Source: Leptotrichia hongkongensis (GTDB taxonomy: Bacteria; Fusobacteriota; Fusobacteriia; Fusobacteriales; Leptotrichiaceae). From it: a DNA stretch of 64,000 nt. Location: contig NZ_AP019846.1 in assembly GCF_007990635.1 (NCBI RefSeq), forward strand, positions 930,001-994,000. Direction: 5' to 3'. The translations under genes were made by a program, and so were the position numbers. Below the pieces are notes generated by a model. That model ran no database searches, was not told the DNA's origin, and was given only the letters and a program-made list of their open reading frames with translations. Positions 44,969 to 54,253 of this stretch are shown in pieces (positions within the stretch are counted from its first letter, which is position 1; every line of letters begins with the position of its first letter).

Positions 44969-44998
44969 TTGACAAAAGTTAGTTCTGAATATTAAATA
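44969..44998 (+). promoter_or_regulatory. Probable separate promoter of rplT
   Basis: TTGACA at 44969-44974, then TAAATA 18 bases later. It lies in the 206-base gap between rpmI and rplT. Confidence 0.5.
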
Positions 44999-45039
44999 TA
45001 AAGAACAAAAAACGGCTAAAATATCAAGGAGGAAAGAAG

Positions 45040-45384
45040 ATGCCAAGAGTAAAAACAGGAATAGTTAGAAGAAAAAGACATAAAAAAGTTTTAAAAGAAG
45101 CAAAAGGTTATAGAGGAGCCATAAAAACAAATTATAAAAAAGCTAATGAAGCAGTTAAAAAAGCTATGGCTTACGCAACTGAACATAGAAAATTGAAAAA
45201 AAGAAAAATGCGTGAATTATGGATTATCAGAATTAACGCTGCTGCAAGATTAAACGGAATTTCTTATTCAAGATTGATGAACGGACTTAAAAAAGCTGGA
45301 ATTGAACTTGATAGAAAAGTTTTAGCAGACTTAGCATTAAATAATCCTGCTGAATTTGCAAAATTAGTAGAAAAAGTTAAATAG
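45040..45384 (+). CDS. rplT: Ribosomal protein bL20
   Basis: The 114-residue 50S assembly protein opens [23 protein letters not shown] and contains [36 protein letters not shown] in its conserved order. AAGGAGG precedes the ATG. In several bacteria L20 also represses its operon by binding the infC or rpmI leader. Here it has a possible promoter of its own and is separated from rpmI by a hairpin. Confidence 0.96.
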   Translation: MPRVKTGIVRRKRHKKVLKEAKGYRGAIKTNYKKANEAVKKAMAYATEHRKLKKRKMRELWIIRINAAARLNGISYSRLMNGLKKAGIELDRKVLADLALNNPAEFAKLVEKVK

Positions 45385-45400
45385 AAATAAATAACAAATC

Positions 45401-45448
45401 AATACTCAAATGGTAATTTTTAATAAAATAAGCTATTTGGGTATTTTT
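45401..45448 (+). terminator. Terminator after rplT
   Basis: AATACTCAAAT pairs over 11 positions (one G-T) with ATTTGGGTATT, followed by Ts. Confidence 0.8.
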
Positions 45449-45692
45449 AAAATTAGAAGATTATATATCGTATTTTTTTACAATAAAAGTTAAAATAATT
45501 CAAATAATTGATATTTATGATACACAGAAACACAGTTTCTTTTATTTTAATGAAATTTTGTTTGAAAAATATTTCAAAGAATAATTATATGAAAAATTTT
45601 TTAATTATAAATGTTTTAAATAAAAATTGTAATATTAAAATTTAAGATATTTAATAATTGTAATTAAAAATGAATTAGATTTGATTAGAAAA

Positions 45693-45838
45693 GGCTATAC
45701 TTATAAACCTTGTAAAATAGATAAATTGTGGATTATGAGATAGCCCTTTTTATATAGGGAAATTAAATAAATAATGTTTTTTTGGGCTATCTCATAAAAT
45801 GGTCTTTTATTCAAAAAAACAAATTTCCCTATATAGCC
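45693..45838 (+). repeat. Interleaved inverted repeats in the rplT-hpt gap
   Basis: In the 698-base gap, GGCTAT (45693), ATAGCCC (45740), GGGCTAT (45784) and ATAGCC (45833) alternate, so each can pair with its neighbours. The best stems are TATGAGATAGCCC (45734-45746) with GGGCTATCTCATA (45784-45796), and TATATAGGGAAATT (45751-45764) with AATTTCCCTATATA (45822-45835). The second stem crosses the first. Confidence 0.6.
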
Positions 45839-46082
45839 AAATGGTTGTTAATTATTAATTAACTTCCTTTTGACATTATTATTATAGCACGAAAGTTAAA
45901 AAAGTCAATACTAAAAATTAAATAATTTTAAAATATTTTTGAAGTTTTTAAAAAATATTTATTTTTAATTCTTGAGATTGATTTAAATAAATTTAAATTA
46001 TGGTTGTAATTATTGAAAATCGAGGTAAAATAAAGTTTAAGAGAAATTAAGTCATATAAAAATTAATTATGGAGGAAAACTG

Positions 46083-46637
46083 ATGAAAAAAAATGTTGAA
46101 TTTGGAATAAAAAAACAGTTGATTACAAAAGAAGAAATTCAGAAAAGATTAAAAGAGCTGGGAACACAAATTACAGAGGATTTTAAAAATGAAAGTGAGC
46201 CATTGATAGTTATTGGGCTTTTAAAAGGATCGATTGTGTTTATGGCTGATTTGATTAGAGAAATAAGATTACCGCTTGAAATTGATTTTATAGAGGCTTC
46301 TAGTTATGGAGAAGGAACTCAAAGTTCTAGGGAAGTTAAGATTTTGAAGGATTTAAGAAGTACAATTAGCGGTAAAAATGTGTTAGTTGTAGAAGATATT
46401 ATTGATTCAGGATTTACGTTAAAAAAAGTATTACAGCTTTTAGGAAGTAGAAACCCTAAGAAAGTTTCACTATGCACGCTTTTGGACAAGCCTGAAAGAA
46501 GAGAAGTGGAAGTTGATGTGCAATATGTTGGTTTTGAAATTCCAAATGAATTTGTTGTAGGATATGGACTTGACTTTAATGAAAATTATAGAAATCTTGA
46601 ATATGTAGGGATTGCTGAGCCATCGGTTTTTGAATAG
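46083..46637 (+). CDS. hpt: Hypoxanthine phosphoribosyltransferase
   Basis: Hpt salvages hypoxanthine (and usually guanine) by joining it to PRPP. The 184-residue protein has IGLLKGSIVFMADLIREI, the flexible loop region EASSYGEGTQSSREVKIL and the PRPP-binding motif VLVVEDIIDSGFTLKKVL, then a C-terminal FVVGYGLDFNENYRNL, which matches bacterial 6-oxopurine enzymes. GGAGG precedes the ATG. It is single between two gene-free stretches. The 228-base gap after it shows nothing notable. Confidence 0.93.
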   Translation: MKKNVEFGIKKQLITKEEIQKRLKELGTQITEDFKNESEPLIVIGLLKGSIVFMADLIREIRLPLEIDFIEASSYGEGTQSSREVKILKDLRSTISGKNVLVVEDIIDSGFTLKKVLQLLGSRNPKKVSLCTLLDKPERREVEVDVQYVGFEIPNEFVVGYGLDFNENYRNLEYVGIAEPSVFE

Positions 46638-46865
46638 ATTTAAAATTAATCTTTTTATTAGGATTTAATTTTGAAATTTATGATAGGCAATTATAAAAGT
46701 AATAATACAAAGATTCAATAAATATAATATTTTTATCTAAAATATTAAAATTTTATTGTAAAAATGCTTAAGAAAAATAGTAAAAATTAGAATTGTAAGA
46801 CCATTTTAACTATTAGAGAATTTAGACTTTTACGAATAAGTATATTTATTAAATGAGGAGAAATA

Positions 46866-47714
46866 TTGAAAAGAAATAAAGAAAAACATCATAAAAAGAA
46901 CAAAAACTTTGAGAATGAAAATCATAAGGCTAAAAAGAAATATGGACAAAATTTTTTAAGTGACAGCAATTTATCAGATGAAATTTTAGACATAGCAAAT
47001 ATAGATGAGGAAACAGAAGTTTTGGAAATAGGACCAGGGTTGGGATTTTTGACAGAAAAATTGATTGAAAATTCTAAATTTTTGACTGCTTTTGAGATAG
47101 ATGATGACTTGGTACCGTTTTTGAATAAAAAATTTGAAAACAAGCAAAATTTTAAGTTGATTCATCAGGATTTTATGGAAGCAGATTTGGAAAAATTTTT
47201 TGAAGCTAAGAAAAATGTTAAAGTTGTGGCAAATATTCCGTATTATATAACTTCGCCGATTATTAACAAACTTTTGGAATACCGTGAGAATATTGATGAA
47301 ATTTATTTGATGGTACAAAAGGAAGTGGCAGAGCGAATTGCCTCCCGGCCTCATACCAAAAATATGAGTCTGCTTACACACGCAGTTCAATTTTACGCTG
47401 AAGCGGAATATCTGTTTACTGTACCGAAGGAAAAATTTGATCCTGTTCCAAAAGTTGACTCAGCATTTTTAGGAATAAAAATTTTGAAAGATAAAAGATA
47501 TGAAAGTCAGATTTCAGAAGAAAAATATTTTAAATATTTAAAAGAAGCATTTTCCAATAAACGAAAGAGTATTGCTAACAATTTAACAAAATTAGGATTT
47601 TCAAAGGATGTAGTTGGAGCAGCGCTAGAGAAAGTTGGAAAGACAAGGCTTGCACGGACTGAAGAGTTTTCTGTTCAGGAGTTTATTGATTTTATTGAGA
47701 TTTTAGAAAAATAA
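46866..47714 (+). CDS. ksgA: 16S rRNA (adenine1518/1519-N6)-dimethyltransferase
   Basis: KsgA dimethylates two adjacent adenines near the 3' end of 16S rRNA late in 30S assembly. The 282-residue protein has KKKYGQNFLSDSNL, the SAM motif LEIGPGLGFLTEKL, the catalytic motif VVANIPYYITSPII and a C-terminal helical domain with FSNKRKSIANNL. It starts at TTG 46866 behind GAGGAG. The first 20 residues are an extra lysine-rich stretch before the usual start, so a later start is possible but less well supported. Confidence 0.94.
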   Translation: MKRNKEKHHKKNKNFENENHKAKKKYGQNFLSDSNLSDEILDIANIDEETEVLEIGPGLGFLTEKLIENSKFLTAFEIDDDLVPFLNKKFENKQNFKLIHQDFMEADLEKFFEAKKNVKVVANIPYYITSPIINKLLEYRENIDEIYLMVQKEVAERIASRPHTKNMSLLTHAVQFYAEAEYLFTVPKEKFDPVPKVDSAFLGIKILKDKRYESQISEEKYFKYLKEAFSNKRKSIANNLTKLGFSKDVVGAALEKVGKTRLARTEEFSVQEFIDFIEILEK

Positions 47715-47716
47715 AT

Positions 47717-47822
47717 TATACTCAAACCTATTTAAAATTAAACTACTAAAAATTATATAGATTTAGGGTTTGAGTAAAATAGTCATAGCTTTTTGAGTTT
47801 AGTTTTAAAGCAGTTTTACTAT
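47717..47822 (+). repeat. About 105-bp dispersed repeat, copy 2
   Basis: Nearly the same as 190-295, including TATACTCAAACC, AATAGTCATAGCTTTT and GTTTTACTATA. It lies three bases after the ksgA stop and faces the convergent DUF4911 gene. Differences from copy 1 are scattered single bases and small indels. Confidence 0.7.
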
Positions 47823-47904
47823 AATTGTAATTTTATTTTATAAAATTTTAGTTTAAAACAAGAGCAGAATATTAGTAAGTAAATTCACGATAATTTGTAA
47901 ATGA

Positions 47905-47934
47905 AAAGGCTTGGAATTATAACACTCCAAGCCA
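47905..47934 (-). terminator. Terminator overlapping the DUF4911 gene end
   Basis: On the minus strand GGCTTGGA pairs with TCCAAGCC around a 10-base loop that contains the stop codon, followed by TTTTCATTT. Coding and termination signals share the same bases. Confidence 0.75.
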
Positions 47935-48177
47935 TTCTCTTTTTTCTAGAATTTCTATTTCGATATTTTTTTGCTTTAATGTTTCGATTGCGTTATCCAT
48001 ATCATTTAAAAAATAAGAATTTGTGAGAATTTTTATTAAACCGTTCTGATTGTCAAGAGTTCTTACATTTCCTAATCCATCGTATGCTTCTATGATTTTA
48101 TTGATAAAGTCGATATGTTCTTTTTTTGTTTGAATAATGTATTCCCAGCTTTTCATCTCTTTTTTATTTTTGTTCAT
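47917..48177 (-). CDS. DUF4911 family protein
   Basis: This 86-residue protein is of the DUF4911 kind: IIQTKKEHIDFINKIIEAYDGLGNVRTLD then GLIKILTNSYFLNDMDNAIETL, an alpha-beta layout like a small ACT-type domain. Function is unknown. It lies 16 bases after a TtcA-like gene on the same strand, with which it is probably co-transcribed, so a link to tRNA thiolation is possible but unproven. Confidence 0.75.
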   Translation of the reverse strand: MNKNKKEMKSWEYIIQTKKEHIDFINKIIEAYDGLGNVRTLDNQNGLIKILTNSYFLNDMDNAIETLKQKNIEIEILEKREWLGVL

Positions 48178-48193
48178 ATTTTTATCCTTTCTT

Positions 48194-49126
48194 TTAAAAC
48201 TTGTCTAAGTATGAATATTTTCCGTCAGAGTCTTTCCAGCCTAATATTTTTTCCAAATTTACATTTTGTGTTGATTGAACTATGCGTTTTTTTATATCAG
48301 GATTAGTTTTTACAAGCTGTGCAATTAAGTCCTTGGTTTCACGGCGTTTGCTGGAAGTCTTTTCAGCAGCTACAGTACAGCCGCAGTTCATTGGTAAGAT
48401 TCCATTGTTTCGTACCCATTTTATAATTGCTTTTTCTTCTACATAAAATAATGGACGAATTAATTCTATCTCAAAATTATCGGACTTTAGTTTTGGCAGC
48501 ATTGTTTCAAATTTTCCCATATAAAACATACTCATTAGAGTGGTTTCGATAACATCGTCAAAATGATGCCCAAGTGCTAGTTTGTTGCACCCAAGCGAAG
48601 TTGCTTTTGTGTAAAGGCTTCCGCGACGCATTTTGGCACACATATAGCAAGGATAGTCTTTTGCAATCTTTTCTGCAATTTCAAAAATATTATCATTATA
48701 AATTTCACACGGAATATTCAGATGTTCTAGATTTTTTTTCAAATTATTCAGATTAACAGGGTTAAATCCAGGGTTCATCGAGATAAACACTAACTCAAAG
48801 TTAGTTCTGCTGGCTCTTTTCAGTTCCTGAAACAGTTTTGAAAGCAAAAGGCTGTCTTTACCTCCAGAAATAGCAACTGCAATCTTGTCGCCATCTTTTA
48901 CCATTTCAAATTCCTTTAAAGCTCTCACAAAAGGTGTCCAAAGTGCTGAACGATATTTTTTTTGAATACTTTTTTCAATAGTTTCCAGTGGCTGAAGTGG
49001 AACAGACGGTAAAATCGTTTCACAAACTGCACTTCCGAGAGAAGTAGAAGCAATGTTGTCAGTATTTGTTTCATTATTTATTGTATTTCCATTATCGAAT
49101 TCGTTTTCGATGTTTTCTAAATTCAT
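48194..49126 (-). CDS. TtcA-like tRNA-thiolation ATPase, paralogue 2
   Basis: The 310-residue PP-loop protein has SGGKDSLLLSKLFQELKR, YPCYMCAKMRRGSLYT with the cysteine pair, GHHFDDVIETTLMSMFYMGK and MNCGCTVAAEKTSSKRRE. It matches the paralogue at 11690-12517 along its length, including the shared lead-in (ETIEKSIQKKYRSALW here, EEIEKSIMTTYKKSIW there), and has an extra 35-residue acidic N-terminus. AAGGAG precedes the ATG. Keeping two such genes suggests different tRNA targets or a partner protein such as DUF4911. Confidence 0.85.
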   Translation of the reverse strand: MNLENIENEFDNGNTINNETNTDNIASTSLGSAVCETILPSVPLQPLETIEKSIQKKYRSALWTPFVRALKEFEMVKDGDKIAVAISGGKDSLLLSKLFQELKRASRTNFELVFISMNPGFNPVNLNNLKKNLEHLNIPCEIYNDNIFEIAEKIAKDYPCYMCAKMRRGSLYTKATSLGCNKLALGHHFDDVIETTLMSMFYMGKFETMLPKLKSDNFEIELIRPLFYVEEKAIIKWVRNNGILPMNCGCTVAAEKTSSKRRETKDLIAQLVKTNPDIKKRIVQSTQNVNLEKILGWKDSDGKYSYLDKF

Positions 49127-49331
49127 TAATTTATAACTCCTTTTAAAATTTGTGTCTTTATAGACTGTATCAAGTTTTTAGAAGATTGTCAAGTAGTTTC
49201 ATTTTAAACTAGGATTGCTATATTTTTTGATAAAAAATTTGAAAACAAAATTTGATAAGAATATTGAAATTATGATATAATAACTTTAAGAAAATAAAAT
49301 TTTAAATAAAAAAGTGGAGGAAAGAAATAAA

Positions 49332-49574
49332 ATGAGCAAATATTTTGAAACTGTGGATTTTTGGGTTGAAAATTTATTGGATTCGACTGAAAGCTATACT
49401 ATTGAAAGTAACGAAAAAGGTAAGTTTGTAGATATTACGATTAACGTTACAAAAGATGACATGGGAAAAGTTATTGGAAAAAATGGAAGAATTATTACAG
49501 CACTTAGAGTTCTAATGTCTTCAGTTGCAAAAAAAGATAGAAAAAGTGTAAAAATCGAAGTTAAGGAAATGTAA
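49332..49574 (+). CDS. khpA: KH-domain RNA-binding protein KhpA
   Basis: The 80-residue protein starts MSKYFETVDFWVENLL and has one KH domain with the GxxG loop seen as VIGKNGRIITALRVL. KhpA (YlqC) proteins bind RNA, often with KhpB/Jag, and affect cell division and translation. ATG 49332 is chosen over the frame start at 49314 because GGAGG lies between them. It is single, divergent from the TtcA-like gene. Confidence 0.88.
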   Translation: MSKYFETVDFWVENLLDSTESYTIESNEKGKFVDITINVTKDDMGKVIGKNGRIITALRVLMSSVAKKDRKSVKIEVKEM

Positions 49575-49723
49575 GTTTAAAAATTTGTTAAAATGATGTC
49601 AGTATTTATATGGTAGCAAATAGTTAGAAATAATTATATAAAATATAAAAAAAGTCAAAAAATACTGTATTAACAGAACTTTATAAATAACTAAAATTTT
49701 TATATTAATCAAGGAGCGGATTT

Positions 49724-50131
49724 ATGAAAACTTCTGATTTGAAAAAGAAGAGCTTTAAACTTCGGGTTTATTATTACGATACTGATAAGATGGGAGTTGT
49801 GTACCATTCAAACTATCTAAAATGGATGGAAATGGCACGGACTGAGTATTTTAGGGATGTCTTTCCATATAAAAATATGGAAGATATGGGATTTATTTTA
49901 CCAGTAAAGACACTAAATATTGAATATATTAATTCTGCAAAATACGATGAAGAAATTGAAGTTTCTGTGAAAATTGAAGAAATAAACAATATTAAAATCA
50001 GATTTTCTTATGAAATGTACAATTCAGACGGAGTTTTAAAGGCAAAGGCTGAAACTGTAAATGTTTTCGTGGATGAAAAAGGAAAATTAAAAAGAATTTC
50101 AAATGAATTGCTGGAAAAACTCATTAAATAA
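49724..50131 (+). CDS. YbgC/4HBT-family acyl-CoA thioesterase
   Basis: The 135-residue hot-dog-fold protein has the YbgC signature RVYYYDTDKMGVVYHSNYLKWMEMARTEYF, with the catalytic aspartate in YDTDKMG and the histidine in VVYHSNY. Such enzymes hydrolyse short-chain acyl-CoA or acyl carrier protein thioesters and may act near membranes. AAGGAG precedes the ATG. It stands alone, so its substrate cannot be inferred from context. Confidence 0.88.
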   Translation: MKTSDLKKKSFKLRVYYYDTDKMGVVYHSNYLKWMEMARTEYFRDVFPYKNMEDMGFILPVKTLNIEYINSAKYDEEIEVSVKIEEINNIKIRFSYEMYNSDGVLKAKAETVNVFVDEKGKLKRISNELLEKLIK

Positions 50132-50234
50132 CCATTTGTAATATTTATAGTGTTATTAAAATAATTTTGTGAAATAAAATTAAAATTATGAAATAAATTT
50201 ATTATAAATCATAAAAATAAAAGAGGTATTAAAA

Positions 50235-50663
50235 ATGAAAATAGCGATTGGAAATGATCATGCAGGGGTAGAATTTAAAAATAAAATGATGAAGGAACTT
50301 AGAAGCAAGGGATATGAAATTGTGAATGTGGGAACTGATACTTTAGATTCAGTTGATTATCCTGATATTGCTAAGGAAGTTAGTAAAAAAGTTTTGGATG
50401 AGGAAGTTAATTTTGGAATTTTGATTTGTGGGACTGGAATAGGTATTTCTATTGCTGCAAATAAAATAAAAGGAATTCGTGCGGCTCTTTGCCACAACGA
50501 GTATACAGCAAAACTTTCAAGGCTTCACAATAACGCAAATATAATAGCATTAGGAGCTAGAGTTTTAGGAGAAGATTTGGGATTAGCATGTGTTGAAGCA
50601 TTTGTAAATACAGAGTTTGAAGGTGGCAGACATGCTAAAAGAGTCGGAAAAATAGAATTATAA
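50235..50663 (+). CDS. rpiB: Ribose-5-phosphate isomerase B
   Basis: RpiB interconverts ribulose 5-phosphate and ribose 5-phosphate in the pentose phosphate pathway. The 142-residue protein has IAIGNDHAGVEFKNKM, VDYPDIAKEVSKKV, the active-site cysteine in ILICGTGIGISIAANKI and the histidines in RAALCHNEYTAKLSRLHNNANI. RpiB enzymes are close relatives of galactose-6-phosphate isomerase LacA/LacB; single copy and context favour RpiB. AAGAGG precedes the ATG. Confidence 0.9.
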   Translation: MKIAIGNDHAGVEFKNKMMKELRSKGYEIVNVGTDTLDSVDYPDIAKEVSKKVLDEEVNFGILICGTGIGISIAANKIKGIRAALCHNEYTAKLSRLHNNANIIALGARVLGEDLGLACVEAFVNTEFEGGRHAKRVGKIEL

Positions 50664-50785
50664 TTTAGAAAATATATTATAAAGATTCTAATTAAAATTT
50701 TATCGTTAAATATTTGTTAGACTTTTTTCGAAATTACTAAGGCTTAGCAAAATAAATATTATTATAAAATAAAGGAGTGATTTTT

Positions 50786-51127
50786 ATGTCAACAATTTTT
50801 AAAAAGATAATAGATAAGGAAATACCAGCAAATATTGTATATGAAGACGAGGAGTTTCTGGCTTTTCATGATATAAATCCAGCGGCAAAAGTTCATGTGC
50901 TTGTAATTCCAAAAAAGGAAATTAAAAATTTGGATGCGGCGACTGAGGAAGATGCTTTACTGCTTGGTAAATTGCAGTTAACTGTGGCAAAAGTGGCTAG
51001 AATTCTGGAATTGGATAAAGATGGATATAGAGTTATAACTAATATTGGGGACAATGGCGGACAGGAAGTTTATCATATTCATTACCATATTTTAGGTGGA
51101 GAAAAATTACCAGTTACATTGAAATAG
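50786..51127 (+). CDS. HIT-family nucleotide hydrolase
   Basis: The 113-residue histidine-triad protein starts MSTIFKKIIDKEIPANIVYEDEE and has AFHDINPAAKVHVLVIPKKEI and the triad in VYHIHYHILGG. HinT-like members split AMP from lysine or other amines (nucleoside phosphoramidates). ATG 50786 is well placed after AAAGGAG; the GTG at 50777 overlaps it. It is short but complete for the family. Confidence 0.9.
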   Translation: MSTIFKKIIDKEIPANIVYEDEEFLAFHDINPAAKVHVLVIPKKEIKNLDAATEEDALLLGKLQLTVAKVARILELDKDGYRVITNIGDNGGQEVYHIHYHILGGEKLPVTLK

Positions 51128-51163
51128 AAACAGTCAAATTTTCTAAAACTATGGAGGAAGTGC

Positions 51164-53349
51164 ATGAAAAGTAGACTTTCTAAAATTGTGATATTCATTT
51201 TTCTTGTGGCAAATCTAGGAATGGCTGAATATATAAAAAAGATAATGCTGTTTACTATAAGGATGAAATATGGCAGACAGATGAGAAAAAGGTAAATGAT
51301 GCCGATTTTAAGACATTTGTAGAGCTGAATAGGATTTATGGGAAAGATAATAAAAATGTTTTTTATGGAGACGGAAAACTAGAAAATGCAGATTTTAAAA
51401 CATTTCAGGCAGTTGGGGAAAATATTGGAAGAGATAAAGATAACTTTTATTGGTATAGCCAAAAAGTAAAAATAAATCCAAAAGATTTTAAATTTTATAA
51501 AAATAAGGATAAAATAGTATATTTTAGAAATAATGGTAAAATATATGATTTAAAAGGATTAGATGAACTTAATGAAATTGAGGATGTAGATACTTTTGAA
51601 GTACTGGATGATGAATATTCAAAAGATAAACATAATATTTATTATGGTGGAGTAATTTTGTCTGATGTGGATATGGATACTTTTCAGATAATAATGCCAA
51701 ATTACTACGCTAAAGATAAAAATAGCGTATATGCAGGACATAAAAAGATTAAAAGGGCAAATCCAAAAACAATAAAAGTTTTGAATATTGCATATATAAA
51801 AGACGATAAAACTGTTTTTTCGGATTTTTCTTTTAGTAATACACTTAAAAATGCAGATGTTAAGTCTTTTGAAACATTAGGAGAATACTACGGAAAAGAT
51901 AAAAACAATGTGTATTTAATGGGAGAAAAAATAAAAAAAGCTGATGTGAAAACTTTTCAGGTAATTTCAGAAGAATCTTTTAATCATTATTCAAAAGATA
52001 AGAATAATGTTTATTTGGAAACATACATTATAGAAGGAGCAGATCCTAAAACTTTCGAAATTATAAAAGAAAAACCAACTTATTCAAAGGATAAAAAGTA
52101 TTTGTATTATTCTGGGAAAAAAATTGATGAAATTAGAGATAATTTAGAAAATATGAGTGCTGGAGTACTTGATATTATAAAAAATGGAAACAGAATTTAT
52201 GCTAATGGAAATAGGCTTGATATAGAAAATCCAGAAAATTTTAAAATAATAAAAAATGATTATTACAATAATCCAAATATAATTTATGGAAAAAACAACA
52301 AAAATATACACGTAATTATAGGAAATGGACAAAAAATTCGTAGTAAAGTAATAAAAGATGCCGACATAGACTCTTTTGAAATAATGGAAATTGGCGCATA
52401 TTCACGAGATAAAAATAATATTTATTTTACGTATTCTGATGTTGTGCAAATGAAAGATGTAGATAAAGACAGTTTTACTATCGGAGAACATGGCTTTTCG
52501 TATGATAAGAACAGTGTTTATTTTTATGGAAAAAAGATAGATGGAATAAGTCCAAAAGGATTTAAAATTGTTGATTTAGCTGTTAATTCTGGGGATTCTG
52601 TAACATTTGCACTATTGACAGACAGTAAAAATTTATATAAATTTATTTATAAATTTGACGATGAAGAATATAATTTGAAAAAGCCAGAATTGGCTGTTAT
52701 AACAAATGTAAAAGTGGATGCTCCGAGCTTTGAACTGATTAAATCATATACAGGAAGTTATTATAGGGATAAAGATAGTGTTTTTTATTATGATATTAAT
52801 AAAAAAGAACTTATAAAAGTTGAAGGTGCGGACAGAAATAGTTTTACTGAAATGGAAAATGATTTTGCAAAAGATAATAGAAGTTTCTATTATCTTGGGA
52901 AACAAGTTAGAAATATCAGTTCAGAAGGATTAAAATTTGTTGGTCCAGATATTTTTAAAAATAAAAATGGCGTATATTTTTGGAAAGATGAAACTGGGAC
53001 AGTAGATTATGAAATAATACCTTTAAATTTTGACAGTGCTTCATTTGATATAGCAAATAAGGATACAAGTAATTATTTTAAAGATAAAAATGGAATTTAT
53101 TATCTTGATTACGGTAAATTGTTAAATTCGGAATCGAAGGACATCCAAAATGCCTTTATTAAACTTGAAGGAGTTGATATGCCAACATTTAAAGCATTTG
53201 GATATGGATATTCCAAAGATAAGAATAGAGTTTATTGTGGATATAAGGAATTTAAAGGGGTGGATGTGCCAAGTTTTACTGTCGTTCTGGAAGATGAGGG
53301 AGTTGTAGTTAAGGATAAAAATAGAACTTATGAAAATGATTGTGAATAA
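51164..53349 (+). pseudogene. DKNYY-repeat secreted protein, frameshifted near the signal peptide
   Basis: ATG 51164, behind GGAGGAAG, encodes a signal peptide (KIVIFIFLVANLGMA). The frame is then lost at six As (51235-51240); a seventh A would give YIKKDNAVYYKDEIW and join the frame that runs open to 53349. The joined protein of about 728 residues has some 15-20 repeats with cores like YYKDKNNVYYxGxKIxxADxxTFxxL (for example YSKDKNNVY, YGKDKNNVY, YAKDKNSVY), the DKNYY family. Such proteins are exported and of unknown function. The major frame alone has only a weak TTG start at 51658. Confidence 0.78.
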
Positions 53350-53385
53350 TTAAAGAAGTAAATTTAGAAAGTGAAAAAATAAAAA

Positions 53386-54156
53386 ATGAGAGATGTAATA
53401 GCAAGTCCAGATAACAAATTTTATAAATTGTTAAAAAAACTGGATAAAAAGAAGTATCGTGATGAAAACAGTATTTTTAAGGCTGAAGGGGAAAAGTTTC
53501 TGAATGAGAATATCAATTTTAATAAAATTATTGTGAAAGAATCAAAATTTGAATATTTTGATGAAAGATATGAAATTTCTAAGCATGATAATTTAACGAT
53601 TTTGAAAGATAATCTATTTGATGAGGTTTCAACGCAGGAAAATAGTCAAGGGATAATTTTTTTGTATTCTAAGAATTTGAATACAATTGAGGATATAAAG
53701 GGAGATGTGGTAATTCTGGATGATATTCAGGATCCAGGAAACGCTGGAACAATTATCAGAACAATGATTGCTGCAAATTTCCAAAATTTAATTCTGACAA
53801 AAGGCTCCGTAGATGTCTATAATCCAAAGACAGTACGTGCCACAATGAGTGGAATTTTCAAATTAAATATAATTTACGAAACACCTGAAAATATTGTAAA
53901 ATTTTTGAATAAAAAAAATTATTTGAAGATAGCAACAGCTCTACACGAAGATTCCATTTCTTATGAAAAAATTGAATTGCGGGAAAATAATGCGTTTATT
54001 TTTGGTCATGAAGGTGGCGGAGTATCTGATTATCTGATAGAAAATTCTGATATAAAGGCAATTATTCCGATTTATGGGAATATAGAATCATTGAATGTGA
54101 GTGTGGCGACAGGGATTTTTCTTTATAAAATGAGGGAGAAATTACAAGGATTATAA
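53386..54156 (+). CDS. SpoU/TrmH-family RNA 2'-O-methyltransferase
   Basis: The 256-residue SPOUT enzyme has the RNA-binding N-domain (IASPDNKFYKLLKKLDKKKYRD, FKAEGEKFLNEN) and the knotted SAM domain with VILDDIQDPGNAGTIIRTMIAANF, FGHEGGGVSDYL and IPIYGNIESLNVSVATGIFLY, the three SpoU motifs. It methylates the ribose of an rRNA or tRNA position that cannot be named from sequence. It follows the DKNYY gene by 36 bases, with only a weak ribosome site. Confidence 0.88.
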   Translation: MRDVIASPDNKFYKLLKKLDKKKYRDENSIFKAEGEKFLNENINFNKIIVKESKFEYFDERYEISKHDNLTILKDNLFDEVSTQENSQGIIFLYSKNLNTIEDIKGDVVILDDIQDPGNAGTIIRTMIAANFQNLILTKGSVDVYNPKTVRATMSGIFKLNIIYETPENIVKFLNKKNYLKIATALHEDSISYEKIELRENNAFIFGHEGGGVSDYLIENSDIKAIIPIYGNIESLNVSVATGIFLYKMREKLQGL

Positions 54157-54253
54157 AAATTGTGGAGATAATAATACGAGTGAAATTTTGTGATTATGCA
54201 AAATAATATAAATATTAATAAAGTTCGAAAAACTACATAAAGGGTGGGAAATA

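Noticed and set aside
45871-45890. Promoter TTGACA...TATAGC in the rplT-hpt gap
   Set aside because: The two hexamers are only about 10-12 bases apart, too close for a sigma70 promoter.
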